9,103 nt of DNA from positions 1 through 9,103 of the forward strand of contig JASHUC010000337.1 in the NCBI GenBank assembly GCA_030040235.1, in the 5' to 3' direction. The stretch is from Gammaproteobacteria bacterium (GTDB lineage: Bacteria > Pseudomonadota > Gammaproteobacteria > Steroidobacterales > Steroidobacteraceae). Below are positions 6,791 to 9,103 of this stretch, in pieces (the first letter of the stretch is position 1; each line of letters starts with the position of its first letter). Both the position numbers and the translations under genes were made by a program. The notes beneath the pieces were generated by a model. That model saw only the letters and a program-made list of their open reading frames with translations, was not told where the DNA came from and searched no databases.

Positions 6791-7542
6791 GCTTCGAGCT
6801 CTCCGGCCAGACCGTCCTCGTCACCGGCGCAGGCCGGGGCCTCGGCCGCTCGGTCGCCGAGACGCTCGCAGCCTGCGGCGCCGCAGTCGGGCTCCTCGAT
6901 GTGGAGGCGAGGAGCTGCCAGGCGGCGGCGGAGGCCATCCGCCACTCGGGCGGCACGGCGTTCGCCTATCCTGCGGATGTCACCGACCGTGCAGCGTTCT
7001 CCCGGGCGGCCGCGCAGCTCGCGGCCGAGCGCGGGCGGCTCGATGCGGTGGTCAATAACGCGATGCTCCTCAAGTACGAGCCCATCGAGCAGGTGACCGA
7101 AGCCGTGCTCGATCGGATGCTGGCGATCGGCATCAAGGGGTCGGTGTGGGGCGCACAGCTGCTGCTCGAGCACATGGACGAATCCCGTGGCGGGGCCATC
7201 ATCAATATGGCCTCTCCGGTCGCCGAGCGCGGCTATCCCGGCACCGCCATCTACAGCCTGGTCAAGGGGGCGATCGTCACCCTGACCCGCACGCTCGCGG
7301 CGGAGCTCGGCCCGCGGCGAGTGCGCGTGAATGCGGTGGCCCCGGGCTCGATCCCGACGCCCGGCGCCGTCGCCCTCAACGACCGCTCGGAGTACGAACG
7401 GCGCGCGCGCACGATCCCGCTGCGCCGCCTCGGGCGCGAGGACGATAACGCACAGGCCGTCGCCTTTCTGCTCAGCCCGGCGGCCTCGTTCGTGAACGGC
7501 GAGATCCTGCACGTGGACGGCGGCATTGCCGCAGCCGGCTGA
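6787..7542 (+). CDS. Short-chain dehydrogenase/reductase (classical SDR, FabG-like)
   Basis: This 251-residue classical SDR uses NAD(P)(H) to interconvert an alcohol and a carbonyl group. Seen: cofactor motif TGAGRGLG (13-20), an acidic Asp at the end of beta2 (GLLDVEA), which hints at NAD preference, DVTD, the central motif NNAM (90-93) in place of NNAG, and the catalytic Ser143, Tyr156 and Lys160 (YSLVK). It ends with the usual FVNGEILHVDGG. A longer form from the ATG at 6769 is possible, but it would add six residues unlike the family. The ATG at 6787 overlaps the upstream stop as ATGA and gives a standard SDR N-terminus. It is translationally coupled to the metallo-hydrolase and 24 bases ahead of the P450. 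It could oxidise a hydroxyl formed by its neighbours. The substrate is unknown. Confidence 0.94.
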   Translation: MSFELSGQTVLVTGAGRGLGRSVAETLAACGAAVGLLDVEARSCQAAAEAIRHSGGTAFAYPADVTDRAAFSRAAAQLAAERGRLDAVVNNAMLLKYEPIEQVTEAVLDRMLAIGIKGSVWGAQLLLEHMDESRGGAIINMASPVAERGYPGTAIYSLVKGAIVTLTRTLAAELGPRRVRVNAVAPGSIPTPGAVALNDRSEYERRARTIPLRRLGREDDNAQAVAFLLSPAASFVNGEILHVDGGIAAAG

Positions 7543-7559
7543 GGCGCTGCAACGGCAAC

Positions 7560-7563
7560 GGAG
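7560..7563 (+). promoter_or_regulatory. Ribosome binding site bearing on the P450 start
   Basis: GGAG precedes two adjacent in-frame ATGs. It is only 3 bases from the ATG at 7567 but 6 bases from the ATG at 7570, so initiation at 7570 (one residue shorter) is at least as likely. Confidence 0.45.
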
Positions 7564-7566
7564 CGT

Positions 7567-8757
7567 ATGATGGCGCGCGAGGCCCCTCGATGTGATGACG
7601 ATGTCTTCGGCCCCGAGGCGGTTCGCGACGCGCGCGCCGTCGACAACCGGCTGCGCGAGCTTGCCCCGGTGGTGCGGCTCTCGCGGGAGAAGATCAGCCT
7701 GATCGGGCGTTACGAGCACGTCGCCGCCTCGCTCAAAGATTGGAAGGGGTTCTCCTCGCGCTCGCGTCCGTGGCACGACCCGGATTCCGTGAGGCCCGAG
7801 ATTCTGCTCGTGGACGATCCGCCACGGCACACCCAGGTGCGCAACATCGTGAGCAACGCGCTCTCCCCGCGCGCGCTCTCGAAAATGGCGGCGAGCTTCC
7901 AGGCCGAGGCGGATGCGCTCCTGCGCGAGGTCAAGGAGGCAAGCGGCGCCCCGATCGATGCGGTGGCGCAGATCACGCAGGCGTTCGTCTACAAGGTGCT
8001 TCCGGATCTGCTCGGTCTGCCGCAAGCCGGGCGGGAGCACCTGTATGCGTTCGGCCACATGGTGTGGGCGACCCTCGGTCCGCCGAACGAGCTGTTCAAC
8101 GAGGCGATGGAGAACACCGGCCCGGTGATCGCGTGGGTGGATCAATGCTGCAACCGCGAGAATCTGGATCCGGAGGGCCTCGGAATGCAGATGTTCCAGG
8201 CGGCCGATCGCGGCGAGATCACCGAGGCGGAGGCGAAGCTTCTCATTCAGGTGCTGCTCTCGGCGGCCGCCGATACGACGGTGATGACACTCGGCACGGC
8301 GATCAGAGCGTTCAGCCTGTTCCCCGACCAGTACCGGCTGCTGCGCGCCGAGCCCGCCCGCGCCAAGGATGCGTTCGAGGAGAGCCTGCGCTGGGACTCG
8401 CCCTCGCGCATGGCCGGGCGAATTGCAACCCGGGACATGGAGATCGACGGCTACCTCGTTCCGAAGGGAGAGCGCTGCGGGCTGCTCTTCGCCGCTGCCA
8501 ACCGCGATCCGCGCAAGTGGGCCGACCCGGAGCGCTTCGACATCCGGCGCGATACCCGCGGGCATGTCGGCTGGGGCTACGGCATCCATGCGTGTGTCGG
8601 GCGGGTGCTTGCGCTGCTCGAGGCCGAAGCGCTGCTCGGTGCCTGCGTCCGGCACATCGCAGCGTTCGAGCCGGCGGGCGAGCCGGCTCCCTGGATGAGC
8701 GCGATCGGCCACGGACCGGCCAGGCTCCCGGTGCGGATCAGGCCCGCAGCGGCCTAG
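7567..8757 (+). CDS. Cytochrome P450, CYP199A-like
   Basis: Soluble bacterial P450 of 396 residues (395 if started at 7570). Seen: an I-helix LLSAAADTT with the Asp236-Thr237 acid-alcohol pair, ExxR as Glu272-Arg275 in EESLRW, and the heme loop GWGYGIHACVGR with the thiolate Cys343. From memory it follows CYP199A4 of Rhodopseudomonas across the protein: LRE.xPVV near the N-terminus, LGPPNEL, the N-L-DP-GLG block, GEIT, LLSA..DTT, AANRDPRKWADP, GHVG.G.GIH.CVG and a C-terminal LPV. CYP199A enzymes hydroxylate or O-demethylate para-substituted benzoic acids, releasing formaldehyde from methoxy groups, and need a [2Fe-2S] ferredoxin and reductase. Neither partner is in the window. Oddities: Ala replaces the usual Gly in the AGxDT motif, Trp replaces the usual Phe at the start of the heme loop, and the NNxLRG segment near the C-terminus is replaced by an unlike stretch, so the substrate may differ. 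P450 identity is certain and CYP199 kinship fairly likely. Confidence 0.95.
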   Translation: MMAREAPRCDDDVFGPEAVRDARAVDNRLRELAPVVRLSREKISLIGRYEHVAASLKDWKGFSSRSRPWHDPDSVRPEILLVDDPPRHTQVRNIVSNALSPRALSKMAASFQAEADALLREVKEASGAPIDAVAQITQAFVYKVLPDLLGLPQAGREHLYAFGHMVWATLGPPNELFNEAMENTGPVIAWVDQCCNRENLDPEGLGMQMFQAADRGEITEAEAKLLIQVLLSAAADTTVMTLGTAIRAFSLFPDQYRLLRAEPARAKDAFEESLRWDSPSRMAGRIATRDMEIDGYLVPKGERCGLLFAAANRDPRKWADPERFDIRRDTRGHVGWGYGIHACVGRVLALLEAEALLGACVRHIAAFEPAGEPAPWMSAIGHGPARLPVRIRPAAA

Positions 8758-8759
8758 CC

Positions 8760-9103
8760 ATGGAAGATCTGCGCGGCAAGGTCGCGTTCATCACCGGTGG
8801 GGCCGGCGGCATTGGCCTCGGCCTCGCCCGCGCATTCCTCGGCGAAGGCATGAAGGTGGCGCTCGCGGACCTGCGCCGCGAGGCGCTCGAGCGAGCAGTA
8901 CAGGCGCTCGCGGCAGAGGGCTCGCGCGCGCTCGCGGTTCAGCTCGACGTTGCCGATCCCGCGGCCTGGGGCCCCGCCGCGGAGCGCGTGACCCGCGAGC
9001 TCGGGCCCGTGCAGGTCCTCGCCAGCAACGCCGGTGTGGATTTCGTCGGCCCCACGCATCAGGCGACCGCGGAGGACTGGGATTTCCTGCTGTCGGTAAA
9101 TTT
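8760..9103 (+). CDS. Short-chain dehydrogenase/reductase, N-terminal part
   Basis: The ATG at 8760, two bases after the P450 stop TAG, opens a frame that stays open for 114 codons to the right edge. Seen: cofactor motif TGGAGGIG (12-19), Asp at the end of beta2 (ALADL), LDVAD, and SNAG where NNAG is usual, then TAEDWDFLLSVN, the usual helix alpha-E approach to the catalytic Ser. The catalytic Ser-Tyr-Lys lies beyond the window. It is a classical NAD(P)-dependent SDR and differs from the upstream SDR throughout (for example TGGAGGIG against TGAGRGLG), so it is not a tandem copy. There is no clear ribosome binding site, and the 2-base spacing suggests translational coupling to the P450. A likely role is oxidation of an alcohol product of the pathway (inference). 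Confidence 0.93.
   Translation, partial: MEDLRGKVAFITGGAGGIGLGLARAFLGEGMKVALADLRREALERAVQALAAEGSRALAVQLDVADPAAWGPAAERVTRELGPVQVLASNAGVDFVGPTHQATAEDWDFLLSVN

Larger units (their letters stand above)
1079..9103 (+). other. Putative eight-gene catabolic operon, continuing past the window
   Basis: Eight genes on one strand are joined by two ATGA overlaps (2104-2107, 6787-6790) and gaps of 44, 12, 11, 24 and 2 bases, with no terminator-like hairpin between them. Products (decarboxylase, folate C1 enzyme, two hydrolases, alcohol oxidoreductase, two SDRs, P450) fit stepwise breakdown of one organic substrate. Co-transcription is inferred from spacing only. Confidence 0.7.

Noticed and set aside
6688..8712. 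Very long minus-strand open frame (674 codons) opposite the SDR and P450
   Set aside because: It spans parts of three well-supported plus-strand genes, has no recognisable domain, and is the expected antisense shadow of G/C-ending codons.
1..9103. Many CTCGAG hexamers through the window as a possible repeated site
   Set aside because: They mostly fall on Leu-Glu codon pairs (CTC GAG) in coding frames and are explained by codon preference.

Overview
The window is a high-GC (about two thirds G+C), densely coding stretch of bacterial DNA. Codon choice, strong purine-rich ribosome binding sites, GTG starts and ATGA overlaps fit a Proteobacterium from soil, water or sediment, but nothing here fixes the genus. 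There are nine protein genes (seven complete, two cut by the window edges). No RNA genes, insertion sequences, CRISPR arrays or convincing terminators were seen.

Layout: at the left edge a GMC-family flavin oxidoreductase (1-936, minus strand, C-terminus cut off) is transcribed leftward. A 142-base divergent intergenic region (937-1078) separates it from a run of eight genes, all on the plus strand and tightly packed: a LigW/ACMSD-type metal-dependent decarboxylase (1079-2107), folD (2104-2991), a serine beta-lactamase-fold hydrolase (3036-4196), a second GMC oxidoreductase (4209-5900), a metallo-beta-lactamase-fold hydrolase (5912-6790), an SDR dehydrogenase (6787-7542), a cytochrome P450 resembling CYP199A (7567-8757), and a second SDR (8760 to the right edge). 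Two junctions are 4-base ATGA overlaps, and the largest gap is 44 bases, so these probably form one operon that continues past the window.

Working together (inference): the set looks like a catabolic operon for a small, probably aromatic and possibly methoxylated, compound. The P450 resembles enzymes that remove O-methyl groups from para-methoxybenzoates and release formaldehyde. FolD handles the methylene-tetrahydrofolate formed from formaldehyde or from a THF-dependent demethylase. The LigW-like enzyme would remove a ring carboxylate. The GMC and SDR enzymes would oxidise alcohol or aldehyde groups, and the two hydrolases would open ester or lactone bonds. The substrate is not determinable from sequence. 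No regulator, transporter, ring-cleavage dioxygenase or P450 redox partner is present in the window.
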